Origin: Trogon surrucura
Taxonomy: Eukaryota; Chordata; Aves; Trogoniformes; Trogonidae
DNA length: 64,000 nucleotides
Direction: 5' to 3'
Assembly (NCBI GenBank): GCA_020746105.1
Contig: CM036626.1
Location: 22,309,001 to 22,373,000, forward strand
Below, piece by piece: positions 1-9,780 of the stretch. Numbering within the stretch: the first letter of the stretch is position 1; each line of letters starts with the position of its first letter. Under the pieces are notes generated by a model. It was not told where the DNA came from. It did not search any database and saw nothing but the letters and a program-made list of their open reading frames with translations. Position numbers and translations under genes: made by a program.

Positions 1-6
1 TGGCAA
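1..6 (+). CDS. RBSN: RBSN exon fragment: last 6 bases of an exon
   Basis: The window opens with six bases followed directly by a consensus 5' splice site, gtaagt (7-12). Read as two bases of a Leu codon, GCA, and a final A, they join the exon at 880 (first bases GC) to give Leu-Ala-Ser-Lys-Leu. This matches the rabenosyn sequence between the FYVE core and the Ser-rich insert. The piece is tiny, so the call depends on phase agreement. Confidence 0.75.
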
Positions 7-3000
7 GTAAGTAGTGTGTGGTGGTAAATCCTCCTTGCCTGAGCTCACTCAGGGTGCTAACTGCATCATGGCCTTTTGCCATTAGAAAAAAGCTGCTGGT
101 AATATTCTTCCTGTGTGGAAAACATAATCCTTAATGTATCATTCAGTTTTGTGCAGGCACTTGTCTGTGAAACTGAGTAAGAGGAGTGATTTCTCCATTC
201 CTCCTTCAGCTTTGGAAGCATTATGTAACACTGAAAAAGTTACTAGAAGTAGTAGTATATATTGCTAGTAAATATAACCAATATTTAGTGTCTTATTCTA
301 CTGAGTACCATAATTGTGAAGGTGTTAACTTTAGGAATTACAGCTACCAATGTTCTTGGCATTTTACATTATTGTGGATATTTCCAGTCTTGCCCTAGTT
401 GTCCAAATGCTGACATTAAGGAAATTCACCCACAAGCCTCTAAGAAACCCTTAAAAGTTTCAGTTCCTCATCTAGTGCATTGGAGAGGAGACTATTTTCT
501 GTGGAAATAAATGACATTAATTGTGCTTTTTGGAGCATTCAAACGCAAATCATGGACAGCAGTAACGTACTTGTTCTTCTGCACATTCTAACGATGCAAG
601 CTCCAACATGAGAATGCTTCTAGGCATAAGCAAAGTAGGTGGTTCTCAGCAGTCTGCTCTCTAGCTGCTTTCAGAATGGAGCAGGATTTACAGTAGGACC
701 CAAATTCTGACTTGCAGTCTTGGTTGTCTGGGTTCTTTGCCTGTCTTTCAGCAGACTGTTTCAACTTGGTTTTCTAGTATTACCTAAATGTAAAGCTCTG
801 TTAACCTGCAGTTCATCTGTATTGGTAAAATCTGTTGGTGTCTCCAGGCACTGTAAAATTATCTCTGTGTAATTTTTAGGCAAACTCACTAGTGCCAGCA
901 AAGAGGCCTTGGGCTCTCATACGAGCCCGAACTCCTCACCTAATAGTGTCCAAGGCTCCCGCCGTGGCAGCATTAGCAGCATAAGCAGCGTGAGCTCTGT
1001 TCTGGATGAGAAGGATGATGACCGAATCCGCTGTTGTCGTCACTGCAAAGATACCCTGTTGAAAAGAGAACAACAGATTGATGAGAAAGAATACACCCCA
1101 GAGATTGTGAAACTCTATGAGGTAAGCCAAGCTCTTTGCTGCTTTCACCATCAGTGTATATATCTGCTGTTGTCACTACTTGACTTTTGGCTTCTTATCT
1201 CATGTCCAAGCTCTTGCTTTATGACTTGATACTCGCTTGTGTTAGAATAGGCTCTTTTGAGTATATCTATATATATCTATCTGTCTCTGAAATAATGGAG
1301 CCACTTGCTATATGGCATTTATATCCCACAATAACTTCAAACATCTTGTCAAGATACATCTTAATTCTCATAATCCAGAACTAATAGTTCAAGATGCCCC
1401 CCTCCAAAATTGTGAACTGTCAGCTGGGTTTCCTCAGAACATTTCCTGTTCAAACCAGTGATATGCTGGTTGATGGGCTTCACTGGAACCGCAGGACTTG
1501 TTTGTGTCAGCACTGTGTGTCCTCACATTGATGGCCTATGCTTTTTTGTACCATCTATATCAATCAAGAGTGTCTGGCTGGAACATCATGTTCAAATATG
1601 CTGTGAAAGCAGGTCCTGGTAATCACCAGGGACCTTGTTGGTAGAGTCTGCACTGCCCTCAGGTTAGCAGTAATGGGAGTTTCCGTTTGTGCTCTTTGTG
1701 AAGAGATTTAAGGCTAGAAGTCATTTATTGAAACAGATTCTGAATTCAAAATTCACCTTGCAGGTGCCTTTCTCTGTGGCCATGCCATCTGTGTTCAGAA
1801 GACCACTGCTGGGTGTTGTCATCCTGAACAGTTAAATGGCTTTCATCATGGTTAACTTTGAAAGTGCTTGAAAGGTTTATGTTATGCAGAGTTTATGTCA
1901 GGATGTTCTTGCATTGGTATTTTAATACATGTTCTGTTCTTACAAATTTTGTTTTAAACCAGAAACTCCGACTCTGCATGGAGAAGGTTGACCAGAAGGC
2001 ACCAGAATACGTAAGGATGGCAGAATCGTTGAAGTAAGCCACATTTTTTGATTTTATTTATGCATGGGTGTTTTTTTCCTCTCCAAAAGTGTGGGAATGA
2101 GTAAGGAAGTAGCATGCTAAGGCTACAAGAGTGTGTAAATTACAAGAAAAAGCAGTGATAGATTACCTGTTGCCTTTTGGACACTCTGCAAACAAAGTAG
2201 TACTGAATTATTAATGGTAACATTGTATATGGAAAAGTCTGATTTATTTAATTTTTTTAAGCTACTTCCCAGGGAGATGCAACTGTCAAACTTTGACATG
2301 TCCTCTTTGCAAAAAGGAAGTACAAGACTACAATTCTTGTTGTGTAAATGAGCTTCTTTGAAACAGTTAGCTGCCCTTAGCTGGATGATAGGACTTCCAG
2401 GTAGTGCCAGCAGCACAGGATTGTCTGAGTGCTGCTTTTCTTGTGGGGAAACGCCACCTTCACCTGACAGGTGTTCTAAATCTAGCTGGCCTGCCCTGTG
2501 CTGCAGTGGATCTGCAGGTCCTATGTGTAATTCTCCTACCAGTGTAACTTAAATCCCAAGCTATAGCTGCAAGAGGCTGTCGGGTATACTTCTGGCTGTG
2601 GAGAAATACACCCCTTGATCTTGGACTATGAAGTGTGTCCATGTGGGAAGTTAACAAGTATTTCTGCACCTGTCCTTTGGATCTGATGGTTGTAGAAAAA
2701 CTAGGCTGTTTTTCGTTGTAAAAAAACATGCCTCCCAAAAGGAAGGAGGAAGTATAGAAGTGAAAACATGCTAAGCTGATGCAAGATCTGGTGTTGCGTG
2801 TCTTGACAATTGGAGAAAAGTAAAAATATGAATATCCTGGATAATGGAAGCCCATGTCAGAAAACAGACTTCTTACTGATGAAACTAAAGATTTCCAACT
2901 AGTAGTGAGGCCCAGAAACTTGAGTCATATGGATAATGAAGCTCCTTTTGAGAGAGTGCTCCTTTTCTTTTAATATTTGTGATATAAAAGCATAGGGAGG

Positions 3001-6000
3001 CTAAAAACTGGTGAAGTCTTCCCCTTAAATCTTAATCTGTTTTAATAATAAATATGAGAGTCTAGCAAAGTGCATGTAATTGTTTGTGTCCCAATGTGAA
3101 CAGTTGGTTACTAGCATCTTAAATATTATACCCATCTGGGGTTGCAGCTTTTTGCTTTCTGACAAATGTTAGTAGAGAACTGTTTTATTTAATGATGTAG
3201 CTACTTATTCAATCAGTTGGGGTTTTTTTTCGTACCCAGTTGCCTAAAAAAAAAGCACAAAATAGATGCATTTACCAATAATATGTAAAATAGATATATA
3301 CGTAGTAGAGTGGCATTCTTCTGGTAAAATACAGTTTCTCCCATAATAATCATCATCGTAAATAGAACTATTTTCCATGAAATGTTCATGTTTGCAGGAC
3401 GATTGATATTATCCACTTCTGTCAGAGAAAGGATTTTTAAACACAGTGAGCTTGAAATAAATCATTCTTTAGTGTTAGCTGTTCTTATTGCTGTTGAATC
3501 TTAGTAATTTTGGGATAACTTCTAGTGTTGTTAGCTGGGTGCATGACTTAACATTGTATTTATTTCTTAGTGCTGGGGAGACAACGTACAGCCTTGAACA
3601 TGCTAATGACTTGAGGGTGGAGATTCAAAAAGTATATGAATTTATAGATGCCTTAAGGTAAAAGATCTCTCCGTTATGACTTCTCTGTACTCTTTCTCAA
3701 CTGTTGGTGCCTGTCTGTAGCATATACTTGCTTGTTCAGATGGGTAATCAATCTGTCTGCTCAGTTAGAAAGGGCATGTGAAAAGGTAGCTGCTGTTCCT
3801 GTGCACCATCCATTTATACTTACTTTTTCAGACTTAAAAATCATGCATTCCATTGCAGTGGAAATAACTAAGCACAGAGGGAAACAAATAATGGCACAGT
3901 GGTTTGGTTTTGTGGTGTGGTTGTTTTTATTATGTTTTGGTTTGGGTTTTGTTTGGTTTTTGCTTTGTGTTTTTTTTTTTTTTTTTTTAAAAAAAAGGTG
4001 GGAGTGGAAAATGTTATAACTTGTAATTCCCAAAATGGTTTACCTAAAAAAAGAATATCAGCAAATTTTCATGTTTTTCTCCCTTTCTGTTGCATTTTCA
4101 CTGGCTCTTGGTTTTAAACTGATGAGGCTGTATCTTTGCTTTGATTCAGCAAGAAGATTTTGAGTCTAGGCTTGCATGAAGATCCCCAGCCTCATCCTAA
4201 AACACTACAACTTCAGAGAATGATAAGATACTCAGCGACACTTTTCGTTCAGGTAAATGGAGCATATGTTATGAGCTGAATGTGAATTTTATATAGTGCT
4301 CTCTTCTTTGCCAGGCATCCCTGTGGTTTGCAACTATTTTGACAGGAGGTTTAGTTCTGTACGTTTTCTGTAGTTCCCCTAATGACTTAGGGTAGCCTTA
4401 AATAAGCTAGCATGACTACAGGTCATGTAGTCAGAGTAGCACCGAGTTCAGAGATGTGAGAAAATGTGTGAATCTTGGCTTTACCTCTTGCTGAGGTGCA
4501 ACCCTAACGAGTGGTATTGTTATGGCAGCAAAGGCATGCTCAGGCTTGCAACTGCGACTCTGTGTGGAAGTACCTGGTATTTGTTTGAGGGGTGTTCTGT
4601 TGGTGGTGTCTCTTTTTTCATGTATTTGAAAACTGGCTGCATGCCTGCAAGCAACACTGTTAAGTATTTCAACTTTTGCCAGGAAAAACTGCTTGGTCTG
4701 ATGTCCCTGCCAACCAAAGATCAGTATGAAGAGTTGAAGAAGAGAAGACTGCAGATGGTAAGACAGGTTAAGATCTGTCACATTCTGTATGTAAGCCTTC
4801 CTTCAAGGGCATAAGCTGGAGGGGGGGCAGGTGTGTGTGTGTTTGTATGGGGCAGCTGAGCACGTGAAGGGATTTTAAGCAATATAGTCACAACCTGAAG
4901 GGAGGCGCTTAGGTGGCATTATGAGAATAAGTATTTTCTGCAAAGTAATGTCCATTTCAGTGACAGTCAGCAATGTCTAAGATCATGTATCTATGGATAT
5001 TTAGAACAGAACTTCTCAAGCTCATGGTGTTCACTTAGTACATTTGTTTTCTTTTAGGTGGCTCTTGAAACATACGGAAAACAAGAGGAAAAGCAGAAAG
5101 ACTTTGTCTCCAGATCTGCAGCCACAGTTAATGGTGATGCAGCTGACCTGAAAAAAGGAATAGTCAGAAAATCTGAAGGCTGGTTGCCTACATCTAGCAT
5201 ATCGAGAGAGAGAGAGATAGCAGACCCACTTCTTCAGCAGATTGACAACATCACGTCCTTTATAGAGCAAGCGAAGGCAGCCAGTAGGATAGATGAAGTC
5301 CACATGTTGCAAGAGAACTTGAGGCAGCTTCAAGATGAATATGATCAACAACAAACTCTGAAAGCTATCGAGCTTTCTAAAAAACAGGCAGAAGAGGAAG
5401 AAATGCAGAGAGAGGAACTTCAGGTCCTTCGTGAAAAAGAATGGGAAAGAGAACATCACAAATTCATGTCTCGGCATTCAAGGACGTGCTCCTTGGACTT
5501 CAGAGAAGTCAAGCAGCACCAGCACGAAGTTGCAAAAGAGAATCGGGACTCGACAGCACATGCATTGGATTTGGATGCTGCTCAGATCAAAGGGGACCCA
5601 AATTTTGAAGCTCCTGCTGTTGAACAGCTGCCAGCTAAAGAGCACTTGATCTTCACACTCAAACCCCAGAGTGTCCCGCAGCAGGACAAAGACTGCGATC
5701 ACACACCCTGTCTAAACCCCTTTGAAGATGAAGCAGATACCCCTCAGTCAGAGGAAGATCCTAACCCGTTTGCCAAAGACACTTCTCCAGTAGTTTCTTT
5801 CTCTAATGCAGCTCCGCAAAGTGATAAAAAAGAATATAATCCATTTGAAAATGAAGATGAGGATGACCAAACTAATGGAGCACCTGCCAGTGCTTCAAAC
5901 CCTTTCGAAGAGGATGAAAATCCATTTCAAAAGCCTGGGGGCAGCTGGAATTCTGGGAATCCATTTGAAGAGGGGCCCTCTACCAATCCCTTTGAAGTGG

Positions 6001-6191
6001 AGGATGGCAGTGAGACCTCTGGAGAGGAGGCTATAGAGGAAGAACTGCTGCTCCAACAGATAGATAATATCAAAGCTTATATATTTGATGCCAAACATAG
6101 TGGACGGATGGATGAGGTGGAGGTACTGACAGAGAACTTGAAGGAACTGAAGCGCACATTAGCAAAGCAGAAGGAGAAATCCAACTGTTGA
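1..6191 (+). CDS. RBSN: RBSN (rabenosyn-5 / ZFYVE20), 3' portion of the gene
   Basis: Rabenosyn-5 is a FYVE-domain effector of Rab5 and Rab4 on early endosomes. It works with VPS45 and EHD proteins in endosome fusion and receptor recycling. Coding pieces seen: 1-6, 880-1121, 1963-2033, 3571-3657, 4150-4252, 4683-4757, 5058-6191 (stop TGA 6189-6191). Every junction has AG/GT signals and the phases agree, giving about 571 C-terminal residues; the family is about 780 aa, so some 210 N-terminal residues, including most of the FYVE finger, lie before the window. Visible in order: the last FYVE cysteine pair (RCCRHC), a basic linker, a helical Rab-binding hairpin, a glutamate-rich coiled coil, seven NPF motifs (EHD-binding type) and a second C-terminal hairpin (Rab5-binding in the family). 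Identification rests on recalled similarity to human RBSN and on its neighbours. The final ORF begins with GTG only because that is the first codon after the splice site; it is not a start codon. Confidence 0.95.
7..879 (+). other. RBSN intron
   Basis: Bounded by donor gtaagt (7) and acceptor ttttag (879). No repeat or RNA gene recognised. Confidence 0.75.
880..1121 (+). CDS. RBSN: RBSN exon: FYVE-domain insert and final zinc-binding cysteines
   Basis: 242 nt, acceptor tttttag before 880 and donor gtaagc after 1121. It encodes a Ser-rich insert (SRRGSISSISSVSSV) followed by RIRCCRHCKDTLL, the last cysteine pair of the FYVE finger, and ends in VKLYE. FYVE domains bind PtdIns3P on early endosomes. 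The serine-rich loop inside the finger is characteristic of rabenosyn-5. Confidence 0.95.
1122..1962 (+). other. RBSN intron
   Basis: GT-AG intron with no recognisable repeat; a short CTATATATAT-like patch lies near 1260. Confidence 0.8.
1963..2033 (+). CDS. RBSN: RBSN exon
   Basis: 71 nt between acceptor aaaccag and donor gtaagc. Encodes KLRLCMEKVDQKAPEYVRMA and the start of the ESLN segment; the last codon (Asn) is split 2+1 with the exon at 3571. Confidence 0.93.
2034..3570 (+). other. RBSN intron
   Basis: GT-AG intron of 1.5 kb. AT-rich with short homopolymer runs; no transposon signature or conserved ORF recognised. Confidence 0.8.
3571..3657 (+). CDS. RBSN: RBSN exon
   Basis: 87 nt between acceptor tttcttag and donor gtaaaa. 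Encodes AGETTYSLEHANDLRVEIQK and a following helix (VYEFIDAL); both boundary codons are split in the phases required by the neighbouring exons. Confidence 0.93.
4150..4252 (+). CDS. RBSN: RBSN exon
   Basis: 103 nt between acceptor gattcag and donor gtaaat. Encodes KKILSLGLHEDPQPHPKTLQ and then the conserved stretch QRMIRYSATLFVQ. Confidence 0.93.
4683..4757 (+). CDS. RBSN: RBSN exon
   Basis: 75 nt (25 codons) between acceptor ttttgccag and donor gtaaga. Encodes EKLLGLMSLPTKDQYEELKK and a short basic tail RRLQM. A preceding in-frame stretch back to 4464 is intronic read-through, not coding. Confidence 0.93.
5058..6191 (+). CDS. RBSN: RBSN terminal coding exon: Rab-binding hairpins and NPF repeats
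   Basis: Acceptor cttttag ends at 5057; 377 codons then TGA. Contents: (i) LLQQIDNI helical hairpin, about 5229-5355, the segment that binds Rab4 in the human protein; (ii) Gln/Glu-rich coiled coil, about 5355-5465; (iii) a short DFRE-containing linker; (iv) acidic tail with seven NPF tripeptides between 5714 and 5993, the class of motif bound by EH domains of EHD recycling proteins; (v) second LLQQIDNI hairpin, about 6046-6170, equivalent to the human Rab5-binding C-terminus. All of this lies in one exon, as expected for the family. Confidence 0.96.
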   Translation: MALETYGKQEEKQKDFVSRSAATVNGDAADLKKGIVRKSEGWLPTSSISREREIADPLLQQIDNITSFIEQAKAASRIDEVHMLQENLRQLQDEYDQQQTLKAIELSKKQAEEEEMQREELQVLREKEWEREHHKFMSRHSRTCSLDFREVKQHQHEVAKENRDSTAHALDLDAAQIKGDPNFEAPAVEQLPAKEHLIFTLKPQSVPQQDKDCDHTPCLNPFEDEADTPQSEEDPNPFAKDTSPVVSFSNAAPQSDKKEYNPFENEDEDDQTNGAPASASNPFEEDENPFQKPGGSWNSGNPFEEGPSTNPFEVEDGSETSGEEAIEEELLLQQIDNIKAYIFDAKHSGRMDEVEVLTENLKELKRTLAKQKEKSNC

Positions 6192-6750
6192 AACAGCAAT
6201 AGGGCTGTTATTTTAAGTCTGCTGTTAAATATGAGAAGGTAGAGCAGATACTTACAAACAGGAGTACAGATCACAAGAGGGAATTGGGAGAATCTTGACT
6301 TAGGCACTTTCAATTAGGCATTTCCACTACTACTCAGTCGTGAAGGAATAATTACTGAAGTATGCTGCTGGTGTCAAATGCTTACACTAAGAAATTATTT
6401 TAGAATAACTTGTTACCATACTCTTTTAATGTTAACTGGTCTTTCTGTGGGCTTATTTTGGTCAAAGTGGTTAAGCGCTAAGAGGGAACCATGATTTGGA
6501 AATGGTTGCAATGTTTATTTGCCATCTTTCCCCCTTTCTGTTGTAGAATTGCCCTTTCAAGTGGGGCTTTGACTACAGAGTTGAGAACTTGTCTAGACAA
6601 CGTCTGCGTCCTCTGATAATGACACAGTGCAGTGTTACAGGCTCGCTTAATTGTGTGATGGTATTATGAGGAAGTGCTCTTAAAAGGCTACTGTGATCCT
6701 TTGAGGTGCAGAACATACAAGGCTGCAGATGAGTTTTGTGCAATGCTATA

Positions 6751-6756
6751 AATAAA
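6751..6756 (+). terminator. Proximal poly(A) signal of RBSN
   Basis: AATAAA about 560 bases after the RBSN stop codon. The downstream region is less GU-rich than at the distal site, so it may be a minor site. Confidence 0.45.
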
Positions 6757-8555
6757 AGGGATTTTAAGACTCGGAAGAACCTTATAACTGATCTTAATGT
6801 AACTTTTTTAATGTGTTTGTAAAAATTCCCAAGTAAAATTTGGATGCTCTCTTTTCCTCACTTTTAGTTTCCCCTTTGTTCTGAGCACAAACTAAAAGAA
6901 AGAGCCATGCTGGCTTCAGAGACCTGCTTATGAGGGAACAAGTATCTACTCATTTCCAGGGAAATTAGGCTAGCACCATTTCAAACTATAATATAAAGGA
7001 TAACTCTCCAATTCCTAATTGTCTTATGGAATCAACACATTCCTTTAAATTCTTGGGGTGACAGAATGATCATATTTGTCTTATTTGTGAGACTGGAACC
7101 CCCTTTTTGTAGCATTTGAGGAACAAAAATCTTGTTTACAATGGAGAGCTGAAGTGCCACTGAGCTGGAATTCTGTGAAAGCAGTCTGTGGCTGTGACAC
7201 TGCCCAAGAGCAATTCTCTTTCCTATTTGATTTCCCTTGGAAGTTGTGAGAATCGGGCATGTCTATCTTAAAAAGCTCCAGCTGGAGTTCCCATGTGATC
7301 CTACGGCGGGGGGATGCCAGCCAGCGCCTGTGACAGGAGGGCTCGGAGCTGGGGAGAGGATACCAGAAAAGTCGGGTCACTTCAGGTTGTCAGCCTCTGT
7401 CTTTGTGAAAGATGGAGCCTGAGCTGCTTTGACTTCTATCTTTGAAAGGCATCAGTGTTTGCAAGTGACGAGGAGGAGTTAGTCTAAAGGGTGTGCTTGT
7501 TTAAAGCTGAAATAGAGGAGAATTGGGCAGATCACACTGAATAGCAGTAGTGATAGTGGGCTTACTCAGAAGTATAAAATTCTGTGGAATGGGACATGTC
7601 TTTTAACTCTGTCTGTTTATATATATATTAGCAGAGCTGTAACCCAAGCATTGCAGAGTACTTTAGAGACACAAATAATTACACTACCTAAAAAGCAGGA
7701 ACTCTAGATTTCTTTTGCTATAAATAAGTGGAGGTAGAGACTTCTGGAACTGTTGTAAACCAGCTATATCCTCACTTAATAGCAACTGGTGAAAATAACT
7801 TAGAGCAGCCAGTTAAGGACAGCTAATGATGTTCTTGTTGAAGTTGAATGGTGTGCGGAACAGGCTGTCTTAAGACCATGGTTTTTTTTATACTGAGATG
7901 TTTTATTAGAGTTGACGGAGTTCCTGAGTGTTACTTTGCACCAAGTGGAAAAAAAGAACAGATGAATATGAAAGGTCATAAACTAATAAAACATGCATTG
8001 TGGCACCAGATTTACGAAGGCAGCAAAAAATAAATGCTAATGTGGTTAAATATAACCCGTGGAATTGTTTAGCAGAAATAGTATAAGGTAGTTATTTAAG
8101 GCAAAGTTGTTTACTAGTCAAGAGGATTGCTCCCTGCACTGCACCCCAAAGCTTTTTTGGTATCAACATGGAAAAAAGTTTCAGTGGCTTCAGCTTTCAC
8201 GTTTAAAAAGTGTTTTTTTGTTGTTGCAACTACCCTGCCTTGTTTCTACTTTCAGTCTAATACACTAATAATTAAAGTATCCTTATTGTACATGTAATAA
8301 TGTATTTTTATGAGCAGATAACAGACTAGCATACCTCATGATCGTTGTCAGTGTTCAATGTGATAGACTAGACATCCGATACTGAAGTCATCTCCAAAGT
8401 GAAGACCTTATGCTGGTACCTGGACTGCCATGAGGCTCACAAGGCACAGTGGACTGAAAACATCTTAACCATAAAAGCTCAATAAGTAACTCAGCGTTGA
8501 CTTTTGTTACAACTGCATGCACTACTCTGTATGGGAACTTTGTAAACAGAAATGA

Positions 8556-8561
8556 AATAAA
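8556..8561 (+). terminator. Distal poly(A) signal of RBSN
   Basis: AATAAA followed within 10-35 bases by tttattttgtcctgtctttg, a classic U/GU-rich downstream element. Likely end of the long RBSN mRNA. Confidence 0.65.
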
Positions 8562-8589
8562 ACAAGATGTTTATTTTGTCCTGTCTTTG

Positions 8590-9450
8590 TCCTTGACAAT
8601 TTTTATGGGATGCTTGAACAGGTGGAAATCTTCTACTCCACCATTAGGTCAGAAATGCTGAAACAAGAGTTTTACAGTAATCTGCATATCCAGGCCTGAC
8701 TTATAGGTACGTGCAATTACCAAATTCCAAGCAACATAGTACAATCTCTTACATACCATTATAGGTATGGTGTAATTGTTCAGTGAGGCAGAAGCTGTGA
8801 TGATTTAGGTGTTTTTTTTAAACCACATGCAGAAAGCAGGAGTGTTTGAAGAGGATGTATAAAGCAGCACTGAAGTATAATGGACTTGAAGGTTAGAACT
8901 TGCTGGAAGTTGATAAGTCTAGACATAGTTCTCCTTTGTATGGTGCTTTTTTTCTTTTGTTTTCAAGGAAGGCTGTTTAACAAGTCTTGAGTTGCTTTAA
9001 TTTTTATTTTTTTTTTAAAGACAATAAAGATATGTCTTTAAAATAGCAACTTACACGTTCTCCTTGATGGCTGGTATTTTTGACTTGACCAGTGCTGCTC
9101 AGAGCTGCAGCATCAACTGAAAAGCTGTAACTTCTTGTAAACTCTTACCTGTTTCTGAGTGGCAATTAGATCAACTGAGAAACTTCAGTACCTACTTGAG
9201 TTACATTATCATTTGTCGGTCTTCAGTTAGTACAAGATGGAAATCAGCAGGTATGCTTTTACAGCACTTTCTATAAATTGTGGAATTCTGTGTTGCTTCT
9301 AAGATAACAGAGGAGATCTTGGTTTTTGCTATAACCTTACGCAGGCATAAGCCGAAAATAGGGCCTTAGTTGCTCTGTTTTCCTTTTGTGCAGTGTTGAC
9401 TAAATCTTTGTAAGACTGGCACCAAAAAAGCTGGGGTTTTAACTTTTTTC
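8590..9450. other. RBSN-MRPS25 tail-to-tail intergenic gap
   Basis: The two genes converge here. The stretch holds further AATAAA motifs on both strands (+ at 9023-9028; - at 9003-9008) and a perfect 11-bp inverted repeat (9013-9023/9033-9043). No coding exon. Confidence 0.6.
9003..9008 (-). terminator. Candidate poly(A) signal for MRPS25
   Basis: AATAAA on the minus strand about 580 bases beyond the MRPS25 stop. A nearer minus-strand ATTAAA lies at 9453-9458. Which is used cannot be decided from the sequence. Confidence 0.35.
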
Positions 9451-9587
9451 ACTTTAATTATGCTCGTTGTTGCTGTAAGACTTAAGAGGCAAGGTCGTAT
9501 TATATGAACTTGCTTGTCCCTATTTCTAGGAGCCATATGCCTTGATCATCTGGCCCTGAGAAAAAAACAGCGGTGTGACTTGGGCTG

Positions 9588-9780
9588 TCAGGCTGATGCT
9601 TCGTTTTTCATAGCAGCTTTGTATTTTCCCCGCATCTCTTTGGGCAGTGGCACAAAAGCAGGGCAGGGAACTTGACCTTCAATTTCACACATGCATTCTC
9701 GTAGATGATACTTCTTGGGGCCAAAAGTTGCTGGATGTGACAGTTTTTTCCTTTCTTTTTCCTCTTTTTCAAGTGTTTCT
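9588..9780 (-). CDS. MRPS25: MRPS25 exon 4 and stop
   Basis: 193 nt after acceptor cttctag, ending in TGA (9590-9588). Contains a Lys/Glu-rich helix, then [29 protein letters not shown] and a short divergent C-terminus NEASA. The first cysteine of the human KYCLREC motif is His here. Confidence 0.95.

Larger units (their letters stand above)
3658..5057 (+). other. Three short RBSN introns around exons 4150-4252 and 4683-4757
   Basis: Introns 3658-4149, 4253-4682 and 4758-5057. The first carries a T-rich/A-rich simple tract (about 3900-4000) including an uninterrupted T run near 3970; otherwise nothing recognisable. Confidence 0.8.
6192..8580 (+). other. RBSN: RBSN 3' UTR
   Basis: Non-coding sequence after the stop with two usable poly(A) signals (AATAAA at 6751-6756 and 8556-8561). 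The distal one is followed by a GU-rich stretch. No splice-supported ORF and no recognisable repeat. Short UTR of about 0.6 kb and long UTR of about 2.4 kb are both plausible. Confidence 0.65.

Noticed and set aside
3900..4000. T-rich then A-rich block as a processed-gene tail
   Set aside because: No gene-derived sequence abuts it; it reads as a simple low-complexity tract in an RBSN intron.
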